A DNA stretch of 64,000 nt from an uncultured Elusimicrobia bacterium (GCA_903830945.1 CAIKVT010000013.1:1-64000), one strand, 5' to 3'; shown: positions 1-9,038, numbered from the stretch's first letter. Notes: generated by a model from the sequence alone, not told the origin. Program-made: numbers and translations.

Positions 1-825
1 ACGGCCCCGGCCAAGCACTACATGCTCATCGTCTGGAACCACGGCAGCGGTTGGGATAAGTTCCAAAAAGCCAACGACGTCGTCATCAATGGAATCTCCT
101 ATGACGACGAAACCGGCAACCACATGAGCACACAGGACCTGAGCAATGCCCTGGCCGCCATCGGAAAGATCGACATCTACGCCTCCGATGCCTGCCTGAT
201 GCAGATGGCCGAGGTGGGCTCCCAGATCAAAGACTACGCGAGCTATATCGTAGGCTCCGAGGAAACCGAGCCAGGCGACGGCTACACCTACAACACGATC
301 CTGGACCCGCTTGTGGCCAAGCCGGCCATGAGCGCGCTCGAGCTCTCCAAGGTCACGGTACAGTCCTACCAGACGCACTACGCAAGCGACAACAACGGCG
401 CCACGCAGTCGGCCATCGATGCGGCGACCTTGCCCAAGCTGATGACCCTCCTCGACGGCTGGACAAAAGCGGTCATGGCCGCCAACGAGACGAGCGTGGT
501 CAAGAACGCCCGCTCCCAGGCCCAGCACTTCTACACCAGGAACAACAAGGACCTGCTCCACTTCGTCCAACTCGTAGATTCGGCGACACGAGACCAATCC
601 GTCAAAAGCCAGGGCGCACAACTTGAGGATTTCCTGGCCAACACCGTCATCGTGGCCAACGGCACCGATGGGAACAGCATGGCCAATGCCAAAGGCCTAG
701 CCATCTACCTGCCCGACTCAAGCTACAACAGCGACTATGACGAGCTCGCCTGGGCCAAAAACGGGGCCTGGTCGCAGTTCGCGCAGTGGGCACAAGGCCT
801 CAAGAGCCGTTTGGCGATCCGCTAG
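1..825 (+). CDS. Clostripain-type (C11) cysteine peptidase, 5' end missing
   Basis: This is the C-terminal part of a clostripain-family (peptidase C11) protease; the frame stays open to the left edge, so the real start lies outside. Visible family marks are the catalytic-His block 'VWNHGSGW' near the left edge and the catalytic-Cys block 'YASDACLMQMAEV', followed by 'GSEETEPGDGY', a stretch typical of the family. Known members are secreted and cleave after Arg or Lys, often after self-processing. The signal peptide and propeptide would lie upstream. The gene ends just before a strong terminator shared with the convergent aminotransferase gene. Family assignment is firm; substrate is unknown. 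Confidence 0.9.
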   Translation, partial: TAPAKHYMLIVWNHGSGWDKFQKANDVVINGISYDDETGNHMSTQDLSNALAAIGKIDIYASDACLMQMAEVGSQIKDYASYIVGSEETEPGDGYTYNTILDPLVAKPAMSALELSKVTVQSYQTHYASDNNGATQSAIDAATLPKLMTLLDGWTKAVMAANETSVVKNARSQAQHFYTRNNKDLLHFVQLVDSATRDQSVKSQGAQLEDFLANTVIVANGTDGNSMANAKGLAIYLPDSSYNSDYDELAWAKNGAWSQFAQWAQGLKSRLAIR

Positions 826-844
826 ATCCACGACAGTCTCAAAC

Positions 845-883
845 AAGCGCCCCCATTCCAAGAGGATGGGGGCGCTTCCTTTT
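845..883. terminator. Rho-independent terminator between convergent genes
   Basis: A perfect 12-base-pair stem (845-856 with 866-877) closes a 9-base loop and is followed by CCTTTT on the + strand. It sits 20 bases after the protease stop codon and just before the end of the opposing aminotransferase gene, so it can serve both. Confidence 0.85.
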
Positions 884-896
884 CCGAGACCGCCGC

Positions 897-2075
897 TCAG
901 GCCGCCGCGAGCTGCTTTAGAGTTGCGGCGAGATTTTGATATTGCGCGCAACTATTGTAGAGCTGAGCGGAGATGCGCAGGAGCTTTGGCCCAGACCCAG
1001 GCAAGGCAAAGACTGGCACCTCGATGCCGTACTCCAAGAAAAGCCGCTCCTGAAGAGGATCGCGACCCGAGACCGGTGCAGGAGGTCCGGCAAGAGCCTG
1101 CGGCAGGGGCAAGGCCGCCATGGAACCAAGCATGTCCTCGGGGCAGGGCTCGGGCACCCCGAGCCCATCTGCCAGGATGCCCCGGGCCTCCACGACCAGG
1201 GCATGATTACGCCTCATGACATCAGGCCAGCCTCCAGGAACGACTCCTTCCATGAACCGGATGGCGGCTGGGACACATAGGTATGGGGTCGGATCCGCAG
1301 TCCCGGTCCAATCGAACTCGAGTCGGAAACGGAAGCGGTCGATGCGGCGGGAGTTGGCTCCATGACTAATGATGAGAGGCCGGATGCGCTGTTGCCGATC
1401 GCGCCGTACATGAAGGAAAGCTGCGCCCTTGGGCGCACAGAGCCACTTGTGGCAGTTGCCCGTATAGTAAGCCGCGCCCAAGCCCGCGATGTCCAAGGAG
1501 ACTTGGCCCGGAGCATGCGCTCCATCGACAAGAACGTCGATGCCTTTCCCCTGCAATTCCTTCACCAAGGACTCCACCGGTAGGATGATCCCCGTTGGGC
1601 TGGTGATGTGGCTTAAGAGCGCCAGGCGCGTCTTGTCCGTAACACAGTCCATAACCGCCCCCGCTATCGCCTCGGGGGAGGATGCCGGGAAAGGGATACG
1701 GGCCACGACCATTCTGGCGGGACCAACGACGAAATCCGCGGCGTTGCGGCAGGCATTGTACTCCATGTCCGTGGCCAAGATCTCGTCACTCGACTCAAAG
1801 CGCAGGCTGCGCAGCACGGTATTGACCCCGGCCGTGGCATTGGGCACGAAAGCGAGGTCATCCGGGTCGGCGCCCACGAACCGGGCCAGCGCGGCGCGCG
1901 CCTCGTCCAGAAGACCTTCCAGCTCTCTGTCCAGAAACCGCACGGGCTCGGCTTCCATGCGACGACGCAGCTCCGTCTGCACCGCCAGCACAGCAAGCGG
2001 ACAGGCACCGAAGGATCCGTGATTCAAGAATGCGACCCTCGAATCCAGACCCCAGCACCGCTCCAGCATGTTCAT
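897..2075 (-). CDS. Class V aminotransferase-fold PLP enzyme (isopenicillin-N epimerase-like)
   Basis: A 392-residue fold-type I PLP enzyme of the class V aminotransferase family, the group that includes cysteine desulfurases and CefD-like epimerases. The N-terminal 'FLNHGSFGACP' is typical of the CefD/EgtE-like branch. 'DGAHAPGQ' supplies the Asp that contacts the PLP ring nitrogen, and 'GNCHKWLCAPKG' holds the Schiff-base Lys (the K of HKW). A TAGAAT hexamer ends ten bases before the ATG and no clear Shine-Dalgarno is seen. Neighbours give no pathway clue, so the substrate is open: epimerase, C-S lyase and transaminase activities all occur among relatives. Confidence 0.85.
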   Translation of the reverse strand: MNMLERCWGLDSRVAFLNHGSFGACPLAVLAVQTELRRRMEAEPVRFLDRELEGLLDEARAALARFVGADPDDLAFVPNATAGVNTVLRSLRFESSDEILATDMEYNACRNAADFVVGPARMVVARIPFPASSPEAIAGAVMDCVTDKTRLALLSHITSPTGIILPVESLVKELQGKGIDVLVDGAHAPGQVSLDIAGLGAAYYTGNCHKWLCAPKGAAFLHVRRDRQQRIRPLIISHGANSRRIDRFRFRLEFDWTGTADPTPYLCVPAAIRFMEGVVPGGWPDVMRRNHALVVEARGILADGLGVPEPCPEDMLGSMAALPLPQALAGPPAPVSGRDPLQERLFLEYGIEVPVFALPGSGPKLLRISAQLYNSCAQYQNLAATLKQLAAA

Positions 2076-2160
2076 GGCTGGCCTTATTCTATGAATTTTT
2101 TTAGATCTGGGACCTTCGGCCCTGGCCAGCCTTCCCTAAAAGACCTATATTCCAATCAGC

Positions 2161-3510
2161 ATGCTGGCCCCAGTCCTTTCCCTGGCCCTGGCCCTTTCTC
2201 TCTGGGCCGACGGTCCTCGCCTCGATCCCGGCGACTCCAAAGCCTGGACGCAGCTTCAAGAACAAGCCTCTGTCTTAGGGGCCTCGGCCACCCAGGTCCC
2301 AGGAGTCCAGGCCGCGGCAGTCAAAATCCCAGTCCATGCCGCGGCCAAGTCCGACAACAACAGCGAGGTCATGCTGCAGGGTTTCCATTGGCTCTCTTGG
2401 CGGACCTCCCCGTGGTGGGGCGTCATCGCAGGCAAAGCCCAGGATATCGCGGCTTCGGGCTTCAGCATGGTCTGGCTGCCGCCCTCCGAGGACGCAGCCA
2501 GCAACGAGGGCTACATCCCCCGGCGCTGGTACGTGCAGGACTCGGAATACGGGACCAAAGCCGAACTCCAGAAGGCAGTGGCCGCCCTGCACAACGGCGG
2601 TGTGAAAGCGCTCGCGGACATCGTCATCAACCACCGCGTGGGCTCAACAAGCTGGGCCGACTTCACGGACCCGGCCTGGGGCTGCGAAGCGGTGGTCAGC
2701 AACGACGAATGGAAAGGCGCCTGCGGCCATCCTGACACGGGCCTGGGCGTGGCCTTCGCCCGCGACATAGACCATGCCCAACCCTTCGTTCAGAAGGACG
2801 TCACGGACTGGCTGCGCTGGCTCAAAAGCGAGATCGGTTACGACGGTTGGCGCTACGATTTTGTGCGCGGCTACGACCCCCGATACCTCGCGATGTACAA
2901 CGACGCCACCGCCCCGTCCTTCTCCGTCGTCGAAGTCTGGGATGATTTCGACATCAACAACGCCGACGCCCACCGCCAAAAACTCTGCGACTACATCGAC
3001 TCCGTTGACGGACGGGTCTCGGCCTTCGACTTCACGACCAAGGCCGTGCTCCAGCAGGCCCTCAGCGCGGGCGAATACTGGCGGCTCAAGGACTCCCAAG
3101 GTCGGCCCCCGGGGCTCATCGGCTGGTGGCCGACTAAGGCCGTCACCTTCCTAGACAACCACGACACCGGCGCCTCCACCGGCCGCGGCGGAAACATGTG
3201 GCCTTTCCCCGACGACCGAGTCATGGAAGGCTACGCCTACATCCTGACCCATCCGGGCGTTCCCTGCGTCTTCTGGCCGCACTTCTTCGATCGTGGCCTG
3301 CACGACCGAATCAAGGCCCTCATCGGTCTGCGCAAGTCCGCAGGCATCCACTCCGCGAGCCAAGTCTCCGTGCAGGCCGCAGACGCAAGCCGCTACGCGG
3401 CCGTCATAGACGGCAAGCTCGCCGTCAAGATCGGCCCCGCGGACTGGAGCCCGGGACCGGGTTGGACGCTGGCCGCCTCCGACAAGAACTACGCGGTCTG
3501 GACCAAGTAA
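2161..3510 (+). CDS. Secreted alpha-amylase, GH13, plant-type
   Basis: A 449-residue glycoside hydrolase family 13 enzyme that should cleave internal alpha-1,4 bonds of starch or glycogen. A short signal sequence (residues 1 to about 16) implies export. The catalytic triad is visible: nucleophile D233 in 'GWRYDFVRGY', acid/base E258 in 'VVEVWDD', and D332 in 'FLDNHDT'. 'ADIVINHR' is the conserved region I. The sequence from 'VMLQGFHW' onward and the C-terminal beta-sheet domain ending 'NYAVWTK' look most like plant alpha-amylases (GH13_6) rather than the usual bacterial types. It sits alone between oppositely oriented genes. Family is certain; the plant-type subfamily is judged by eye. Confidence 0.93.
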   Translation: MLAPVLSLALALSLWADGPRLDPGDSKAWTQLQEQASVLGASATQVPGVQAAAVKIPVHAAAKSDNNSEVMLQGFHWLSWRTSPWWGVIAGKAQDIAASGFSMVWLPPSEDAASNEGYIPRRWYVQDSEYGTKAELQKAVAALHNGGVKALADIVINHRVGSTSWADFTDPAWGCEAVVSNDEWKGACGHPDTGLGVAFARDIDHAQPFVQKDVTDWLRWLKSEIGYDGWRYDFVRGYDPRYLAMYNDATAPSFSVVEVWDDFDINNADAHRQKLCDYIDSVDGRVSAFDFTTKAVLQQALSAGEYWRLKDSQGRPPGLIGWWPTKAVTFLDNHDTGASTGRGGNMWPFPDDRVMEGYAYILTHPGVPCVFWPHFFDRGLHDRIKALIGLRKSAGIHSASQVSVQAADASRYAAVIDGKLAVKIGPADWSPGPGWTLAASDKNYAVWTK

Positions 3511-3531
3511 TCTCCCTGCCCGTAGTGCCGG

Positions 3532-4227
3532 CTATTGAACGAGCCGGGCGGTCTTGATGGAATCGAGCTGGGGGAAGTCCTTCTTAAGATAGGCGTTGCC
3601 CTCATGCTGGATGCGGTCCTGGCTGGGCCCCATACCCTGCGGCGCGCCTTCCCCATAGCCCTTATAAAGGCTGTCCACGACATTCATGCCATCCAGCACC
3701 TGGCCAAAAGGCGTGAACCCCATGCCATCGAGGTTCGCGTTGTTGCCATAGTTAATGAAAAGCTGCGTGGTCCGGGTGTTAGGCCCGGCCGTGGCGAAGG
3801 TGACGGCGCCGCGCTTATTGGACTGGCCTGCCGCCGGATCGTCAGGGATGTTGGCATCCTGCCACTTGGCGCTCACCTGGGGCGAGCCTTGGATGCCGAA
3901 CTGGACCATAAAGCCATCGATGGCGCGGAAGAATTCCGCGTCGTCGAAGAATCCGAGCTTGACCAGGTTATAGAAGCGGTCCGCGCCGTGAGGCGCCCAA
4001 TCTCGATGGACTTCCACCGTGAAGTCTCCCTTGGTGGTCGCGAACTTGGTCTTGAAGACCGCCGGCGCCTGCTCAGTCGCCTTCTCCGGAACCAACATCG
4101 CGGCTGAGACCTGAACGGCCACCGACGCCGGGAGCTGAGCTGGAACCGCCGGGGAAGGCTGGGCCGATTCCCGCGCACAGGCGGCGGCGAACATCAAACA
4201 GCAAAGAGCGAAGAGGTTTCTTTTCAT
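3532..4227 (-). CDS. Cyclophilin-type peptidyl-prolyl isomerase, probable lipoprotein
   Basis: A 231-residue cyclophilin that would catalyse proline cis-trans isomerisation in the periplasm. The chosen ATG gives 'MKRNLFALCCLMFAAAC', a short Lys/Arg start, hydrophobic core and a lipobox-like AAAC; the frame extends 12 codons further upstream but that would bury the signal. The catalytic domain runs from about residue 60 to the end, with 'FFRAIDGFMVQFG' and 'QLFINYGNNANLD' matching the bacterial PpiA/B type. The conserved Gln of FMVQ is present. The gene converges on the amylase gene with a 21-base gap. Lipid attachment is inferred, since the lipobox is only moderately good. Confidence 0.9.
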   Translation of the reverse strand: MKRNLFALCCLMFAAACARESAQPSPAVPAQLPASVAVQVSAAMLVPEKATEQAPAVFKTKFATTKGDFTVEVHRDWAPHGADRFYNLVKLGFFDDAEFFRAIDGFMVQFGIQGSPQVSAKWQDANIPDDPAAGQSNKRGAVTFATAGPNTRTTQLFINYGNNANLDGMGFTPFGQVLDGMNVVDSLYKGYGEGAPQGMGPSQDRIQHEGNAYLKKDFPQLDSIKTARLVQ

Positions 4228-4293
4228 GTGGATAGGGTGCCACAGTTGCCCGGCCGTCGTCAACCCAAGCGCAAAATTCCTAAGATGTAAGGG

Positions 4294-5340
4294 ATGCTGG
4301 ACCTGGGCTATCTCTCCATCGGCGCCTTAGCCGTCATCATGGGGATCATCCTGCTCCTTCCCTTCTCGGTCAAGAAGGTCGAATCGGAGCTGGAAGCCTT
4401 TCTCCTCCTCATGGGCCTGGTCGCAGTCACGGTCTCAGGCCGCTGGAGCCTGCATCTAGTCGGCGACGCGCTGACCGCCCCCGTCGGCATAACCGTCGCG
4501 GTCCTGCTGGCAGGGCTGATCTTCCGCCGAGTCAGGCCGCGGCTGCGCCGAGCCATGGGCGATATAGTCTGGTTGGTCGGATTGCGGCCTGCAGCAGCCG
4601 GGTTCGTCTTCCTCCTGGGCCTGTGCTCAAGCCTAGTCACCGCCATCATCGCCGCGCTCATCCTAGTCGAGGTCGTCAGCGCGTTGCGGATCAACCGCGC
4701 GGACAAAGTGCGCCTCGTCGTCTTCGCCTGCTACTCCATCGGCCTGGGCGCCGCCCTCTCTCCCATCGGAGAGCCCCTCTCAACCATCGTGACGGCCAAG
4801 CTCAAAGGTCCTCCTCATTTCGCGGACTTCTTCTTTCTGACGCGGCTCCTGGGCCCGTGGCTGCTGCCCGGCCTTCTGCTGCTCTCCGGCTGGAGCGCCC
4901 TGCAATTGAGACCTACAGCCGACGACTCGATACTGACCGACGACACGACCGAGGCGGACTCAGGCGTCGTCCTACGCTCGGGAAAAGTCTACATCTTCGT
5001 CATCGCCCTGGTACTCTTGGGCGCAGGCTTGGCGCCCCTGGCGGAACACGCCGCAGCCCAGATCCCGGCCTGGGGCCTTTACTGGCTCAACTCGACTTCC
5101 GCGGTCCTGGACAACGCGACTTTGGCCGCGGCCGAGATCGTTCCGGCTTTAAGCGAGCAGCAACTGCTCTCTGCCCTCCTGGGGATGGTTCTGGCCGGCG
5201 GCATGCTCATCCCGGGGAACATCCCCAACATCGTCTGCGCGGCCAAGCTCGACATCCGCAGCCGTGAATGGGCTGTCGTCGCGGTGCCTGTAGGCCTAGC
5301 CTTGATGGCGGGATACTTCGTCCTGCTCCTGGCCCTCTAG
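4294..5340 (+). CDS. DUF1646 membrane protein, predicted cation transporter
   Basis: A 348-residue polytopic membrane protein with about ten hydrophobic segments. It resembles the DUF1646 family, annotated as predicted cation transporters distantly related to Na+/H+ antiporters. The stretch 'GLGAALSPIGEPLSTI' (residues about 150-165) and the matching 'MLIPGNIPNIVCAAK' near the C-terminus look like the two inverted-repeat re-entrant hairpins of such carriers. A TAAGAT hexamer lies seven bases before the ATG, with GTAAGGG between. The stop codon overlaps that of the convergent gene by four bases (CTAG). The ion carried has not been inferred. Confidence 0.8.
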   Translation: MLDLGYLSIGALAVIMGIILLLPFSVKKVESELEAFLLLMGLVAVTVSGRWSLHLVGDALTAPVGITVAVLLAGLIFRRVRPRLRRAMGDIVWLVGLRPAAAGFVFLLGLCSSLVTAIIAALILVEVVSALRINRADKVRLVVFACYSIGLGAALSPIGEPLSTIVTAKLKGPPHFADFFFLTRLLGPWLLPGLLLLSGWSALQLRPTADDSILTDDTTEADSGVVLRSGKVYIFVIALVLLGAGLAPLAEHAAAQIPAWGLYWLNSTSAVLDNATLAAAEIVPALSEQQLLSALLGMVLAGGMLIPGNIPNIVCAAKLDIRSREWAVVAVPVGLALMAGYFVLLLAL

Positions 5341-5771
5341 GAGCCGAGACGGTAGCCCCGGGCCAGGATCTCGGTGCAGATCCGGCGATAGAAGCCCAGG
5401 ATGCTGAAAGTCTGGACGTCCACCTTCACATCGTATATCCCGGCGAGATCCGGTCGAACCTTAAGGATTCCGACGAAAGTCTTATTGTATCCGCCGTTAC
5501 CGGCCGCGCCCGAGACCGTGGTGGGCCTGATTGAAGCCGTGACCGGGATGGAGAGGCCGTGTTGGCAGGATCGTCCCCGCACTTCTCCGGCGTCCCGGGC
5601 TCCGGCCGGGAGTTCTCCGGGCGTAAGCGTCTGGAAGGAGAGCGGGCCCTCCGAAGCGTAGAAGACGACGAGCCCGCCTGGACTAATGAGTCCAGGCCGC
5701 GCCATGGTCCCCTCCTCCTGCGCCCGGACGGACGAGGCCGCCAGAAGAGCGGCGGCAAGCCACCACATCAC
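5337..5771 (-). CDS. Small exported protein, TRL-like paralogue
   Basis: A 144-residue protein with a signal peptide (residues 1-18, ending SVRAQ) and no lipobox. Its C-terminal part, 'IYDVKVDVQTFSILGFYRR', aligns by eye with 'ILYDVKCDMKINSVLLGLYTK' of the gene immediately upstream, so the two look like diverged duplicates of the TRL-like family. The first codon is GTG and the second ATG; GTGA overlaps the upstream stop, so translation is probably coupled. It is the last gene of the three-gene murC-like operon. Function unknown. Confidence 0.65.
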   Translation of the reverse strand: MMWWLAAALLAASSVRAQEEGTMARPGLISPGGLVVFYASEGPLSFQTLTPGELPAGARDAGEVRGRSCQHGLSIPVTASIRPTTVSGAAGNGGYNKTFVGILKVRPDLAGIYDVKVDVQTFSILGFYRRICTEILARGYRLGS

Positions 5772-6109
5772 GGCTTAGCCACCTTCCCAGTCACTTTCGT
5801 GCAGACCTTGGTGTAGAGACCCAGAAGCACGGAATTGATCTTCATGTCGCACTTGACATCATAGAGGATGGCGTCCCGACCGGCGAGAGCATCCTTGACG
5901 GCCGCGCCGTAGCCCCCGTCGCCCCAAGCCACAAGATAGAGCAGTGATTGACTGCAGCCCATACCGCTGACCGTCTCATCCGTGGATGTGGCCTTGACCT
6001 CAGACGGAACAGCTGAGCGATAGGAACGCGGGCTATGGATGTTAGTGTACAGCATGCCGCAGCCGGACAGGGCGACCGCAGCCAGCAACGGCAGGAACGC
6101 TTTTCTCAT
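5768..6109 (-). CDS. TRL-like family lipoprotein
   Basis: A 113-residue probable lipoprotein: 'MRKAFLPLLAAVALSGC' gives a good lipobox (LSGC, cysteine 17). The rest fits the TRL-like family, small envelope proteins whose core reads roughly 'asc..llgLvawGDagy..A...a'; here 'SLLYLVAWGDGGYGAAV'. Start and upstream stop overlap as ATGA, so it is translationally coupled to the Mur ligase gene. The biochemical role of the family is not known to me. Co-transcription with a peptidoglycan enzyme suggests a cell-envelope role, which is inference. Confidence 0.75.
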   Translation of the reverse strand: MRKAFLPLLAAVALSGCGMLYTNIHSPRSYRSAVPSEVKATSTDETVSGMGCSQSLLYLVAWGDGGYGAAVKDALAGRDAILYDVKCDMKINSVLLGLYTKVCTKVTGKVAKP

Positions 6110-7482
6110 GGTTTCAGCCTCCGATCTTCCGCCCCGTCAACGCGCGACAGGGCGCGCAGGATGTCGTGGGCGAACTCAGTCAAAGAAGGGTCGCGCGCGC
6201 CCATCACGAGCACGAGGTCCCCCTCCTGGGCCTGCGCGGCGAGCTCGGCTATGATGTCCGCCCGCCGCGGCACGTAAAAAGCCTTCTTTCCGCGGCACAG
6301 CAAAGGCGCCACCACGTCGCGCGAGGAGATGTCCTGGTCCGTGGTGCCGCCAACGTAATAGATGTCAGGCAGCCACAGCCGGTCGTCCGGGCTCAGAGCC
6401 GAGGCGAATTCCTCGATGAGCTCATCTTTAAGCATCCGGGTCGGAGCGAAGCCATGGGGTTGATACACGGCCAGGATGCGCTTGGCGCGCAGATGCGCCG
6501 CGGCCAGGGCCGCCGCGATCTTGGCCGGGTTATGGGCGAAATCGTCTATGACCTCGACGCCTCGAGCTTTGCCCAGGCTCTGGAATCGCCGCGCCACGCC
6601 CTGGTAGGCGGCCAGCGCCCGGCGGCAATCGGCAAGGGTTACTCCCTCGTTGACGGCCGCGGCCACGGCCGCGACCGCATTCTCCACGTTGTAGCGACCG
6701 GGCAAGGGTAGGACGAACTCCTCGCCGGAGATGCGGAAGCGCGACTCGCCGGCGCTCAAGACCAGGATATCGGCCCTGACCATCCCTTTTCCCAAGCCGA
6801 AACTCGAGTTCCCCCCGAAGCCGGAGAGGTTGGGATCGTCCGCATTGACCAAGGCGGTCTGAACGTTTCCCCGGAACTTTCTCAAGATCTCCTTCATCAC
6901 CGGGACCTCCTTGTGGTCCTTGGTGAGGTTGAGGAAAACGCCCACGGCCGGTTTATAATTCAGCAGGGAACCGTCGCTCTCATCCGCCTCGATGACCAGA
7001 AGGTCGGACTTGCCGCGGAAGGCGTTGCCGAAGAATCCGCGCTTCTGCAGGGTCAGAAGATTCCCGCCGGTGATGACCGAGGGGGCTCGCCCCGCGGCCT
7101 CCAGGATCTCGTAGATCATGGCCACCACCGTTGACTTGCCGCTGGTTCCAGTCACGGCAATGGTGCGCCGACCGGCCACGTGCTTAGCCAGGAGCTCCGA
7201 GCGGTGCATGAGCGGCACGCCCAGCCGCTGGGCCGCCGCGACTTCCGGGTTGTCCGTTTCGATGGCGGTGGAGAGCACGGCCAGCTCCGTTTCTTTGGTG
7301 ATCGCGCTGCCGTCCTGACGGAAAAGCTTGATGCCCAGGTCTTGAAGCCTGTCCTTGAGTTCCCGGTTGCCGCCTTGGTCGAAAAGCCGGTCCGAGCCGG
7401 TGGCAGGAAAGCCGTCCATGGCATGGATCTGCGCCAAGGCGCTCATTCCGAACCCACCGACGCCGGAGAAATGAATCCGCAT
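6106..7482 (-). CDS. MurC-like Mur ligase
   Basis: A 458-residue Mur ligase that should join an amino acid or peptide to a UDP-muramyl substrate using ATP in the cytoplasm. The N-terminal Rossmann part begins 'MRIHFSGVGGFGMSAL' as in MurC. The ATP loop is 'GTSGKST', where MurC normally has GTHGKTT. 'EADESDGSLL' and 'DDFAHNPAKI' are the other conserved blocks, and 'YQPHGF' matches the MurC 'FQPHRY' block. The length fits either MurC (about 460-490) or Mpl (about 457), and the altered loop makes a strict MurC call unsafe. It is the first gene of an operon with two TRL-like genes. Its start faces the divergent gene at 7502. Confidence 0.8.
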   Translation of the reverse strand: MRIHFSGVGGFGMSALAQIHAMDGFPATGSDRLFDQGGNRELKDRLQDLGIKLFRQDGSAITKETELAVLSTAIETDNPEVAAAQRLGVPLMHRSELLAKHVAGRRTIAVTGTSGKSTVVAMIYEILEAAGRAPSVITGGNLLTLQKRGFFGNAFRGKSDLLVIEADESDGSLLNYKPAVGVFLNLTKDHKEVPVMKEILRKFRGNVQTALVNADDPNLSGFGGNSSFGLGKGMVRADILVLSAGESRFRISGEEFVLPLPGRYNVENAVAAVAAAVNEGVTLADCRRALAAYQGVARRFQSLGKARGVEVIDDFAHNPAKIAAALAAAHLRAKRILAVYQPHGFAPTRMLKDELIEEFASALSPDDRLWLPDIYYVGGTTDQDISSRDVVAPLLCRGKKAFYVPRRADIIAELAAQAQEGDLVLVMGARDPSLTEFAHDILRALSRVDGAEDRRLKP

Positions 7483-7501
7483 CAGACCTGAATCATATCA
7501 A

Positions 7502-7975
7502 ATGGAAATAGTAATATTCCGGCATATGCCGCACACTTTCCTGCTGCGTCCCGAGGCATGGTCGGTTCACGGGAGGTTCTTCGATGCCCGCTACCGGCTT
7601 CAGAGCGTACGCGGCAAACTGCAAGTCCGACACGAACCCCAGATCTGGGCCATCCAAGGCTGCCTGGAACTGGTGGACTCCAAAGAGCGCCTGGAACTGG
7701 CTTGCTCGGTGGCGCCCTCCAACGGCGGCGCCGCCGCGAGCTGGTCCTGGGTCCATCCCATTCTGGGGAAGTTAGATGGCGCCTGCGAGCTCGCGGGCCG
7801 GCGCATGTTCTCCTCTTTCCGGTCCCAGGACGGACGGCACGCCGGCCAGGCGACCTTCACGCAAAAAACCGACCGCGCCTACCTGGCGGAAGGCGAACTG
7901 CGCCGCCAAGGCGCCATCGTCTGTTCGTGGGAACTGGCGCTGCGCCTAGCACCGCGCTCCGCATTTCAGTTGTAG
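7502..7975 (+). CDS. Hypothetical protein, 157 aa
   Basis: An unrecognised 157-residue protein, with an alternative ATG at 7526 (149 residues). It has no signal peptide or membrane segment and is rich in aromatic and charged residues, for example 'WSWVHPILGKLDG' and 'CSWELALRL', suggesting a small beta-rich soluble domain. It is divergent from the Mur ligase with only 19 bases between the starts, so promoters overlap. The ORF on the opposite strand is shorter and less protein-like. Real but of unknown function. Confidence 0.55.
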   Translation: MEIVIFRHMPHTFLLRPEAWSVHGRFFDARYRLQSVRGKLQVRHEPQIWAIQGCLELVDSKERLELACSVAPSNGGAAASWSWVHPILGKLDGACELAGRRMFSSFRSQDGRHAGQATFTQKTDRAYLAEGELRRQGAIVCSWELALRLAPRSAFQL

Positions 7976-8033
7976 ACGGCAGCCGATGGGACGGGCTCTT
8001 GTTGAATTGACGGCAGACAACATAAGACCGCCG

Positions 8034-9032
8034 TCAGCTCAGTTCGATGACCAAAGCGCCCCAGGTCAAGCCGCTGCCGAACGCCACCAGAACGACCTTG
8101 TCGCCCTTCTTCACGCGCCCTTGCTGGACGGCCTCGGCTAAGGCCACGGCCGTGGAGGCCGCGGACATATTGCCGTACTTCTCGATATTGAGGAAGACCT
8201 TTCCTTCAGAAAGGCTCACGCCCATGCGCTTGGCGACCGCATTGATGATGCGGATGTTGGCCTGGTGGGGGATGACGAGGTCCACCTCCTCGGCACTGTG
8301 CACGCCCAAAGTGTTCATGGCCTCCAGGGCCGCATCGGCCATGGTCTTGACCGCAACCTTGAAGACCTCCGCCCCATTCATCTTAAGGCAGTGGAGATGT
8401 TTATCCACGGTCTCGTGCGAAGCCGGCAGGCGCGAGCCTCCCGCGGGCAATGTGATGAGCTCGCTCTGTTTTCCGTCCGTGCCCAGGTAGCTGGAAAGTA
8501 TGCCGCCGGAATCCACGACCGAGAGCACCGCCGCCCCGGCCCCGTCTCCGAATAACACGCACGTGTTGCGATCGGTGTAGTCCGCGACGGAGGAGAGCTT
8601 TTCCGCGGCCACCACCAAGGCACGACGCACCGTGCCGGCCTTGATGAAGTTCTCCGCGATGGTCAGAGCATAGAGGTAGCCAGAGCAGGCCGCGGACACA
8701 TCGAAGGCCGGAATCGGGCGGCAGCCGAGCGCCCCCTGCAGGCGGCAGGCGGTGGAGGGGAATGCGGTGTCCGCAGTGACGGTCGCCACCACGATGAGAT
8801 CGAGGTCCGCCCCGGTGAGTTTGGCCGCGGCCAGGGCTTCCCAGGCCGCGGCCAAGGCCATGTCGCTGGTCGCCTCGTCGGGCCGGGCGATGCGCCGCTC
8901 CTTGATGCCCGTGCGTTCCGTGATCCAAGCGTCCGAAGTGTCCACCATCTTCTCGAGGTCCTGGTTGGTCAGAACCCTCTCAGGCAGATACTTGCCCAAA
9001 CCGATGATGCCGACTCTCTTAGCTTGGCTCAT
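8034..9032 (-). CDS. fabH: 3-oxoacyl-ACP synthase III (KAS III)
   Basis: A 332-residue FabH that condenses acetyl-CoA (or another acyl-CoA) with malonyl-ACP to start fatty-acid synthesis. The Cys-His-Asn triad is visible in 'SAACSGYLYAL', 'VIPHQANIRI' and 'KYGNMSAAS'. The start 'MSQAKRVGIIGLGKYLPE' is chosen because it matches FabH N-termini, while the frame's 25 extra upstream codons run through a likely promoter. A perfect TATAAT ends six bases before this ATG, which would make the mRNA leaderless. The gene stands apart from other fab genes and is divergent from the metallo-hydrolase. Confidence 0.95.
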   Translation of the reverse strand: MSQAKRVGIIGLGKYLPERVLTNQDLEKMVDTSDAWITERTGIKERRIARPDEATSDMALAAAWEALAAAKLTGADLDLIVVATVTADTAFPSTACRLQGALGCRPIPAFDVSAACSGYLYALTIAENFIKAGTVRRALVVAAEKLSSVADYTDRNTCVLFGDGAGAAVLSVVDSGGILSSYLGTDGKQSELITLPAGGSRLPASHETVDKHLHCLKMNGAEVFKVAVKTMADAALEAMNTLGVHSAEEVDLVIPHQANIRIINAVAKRMGVSLSEGKVFLNIEKYGNMSAASTAVALAEAVQQGRVKKGDKVVLVAFGSGLTWGALVIELS

Positions 9033-9038
9033 TGATAC

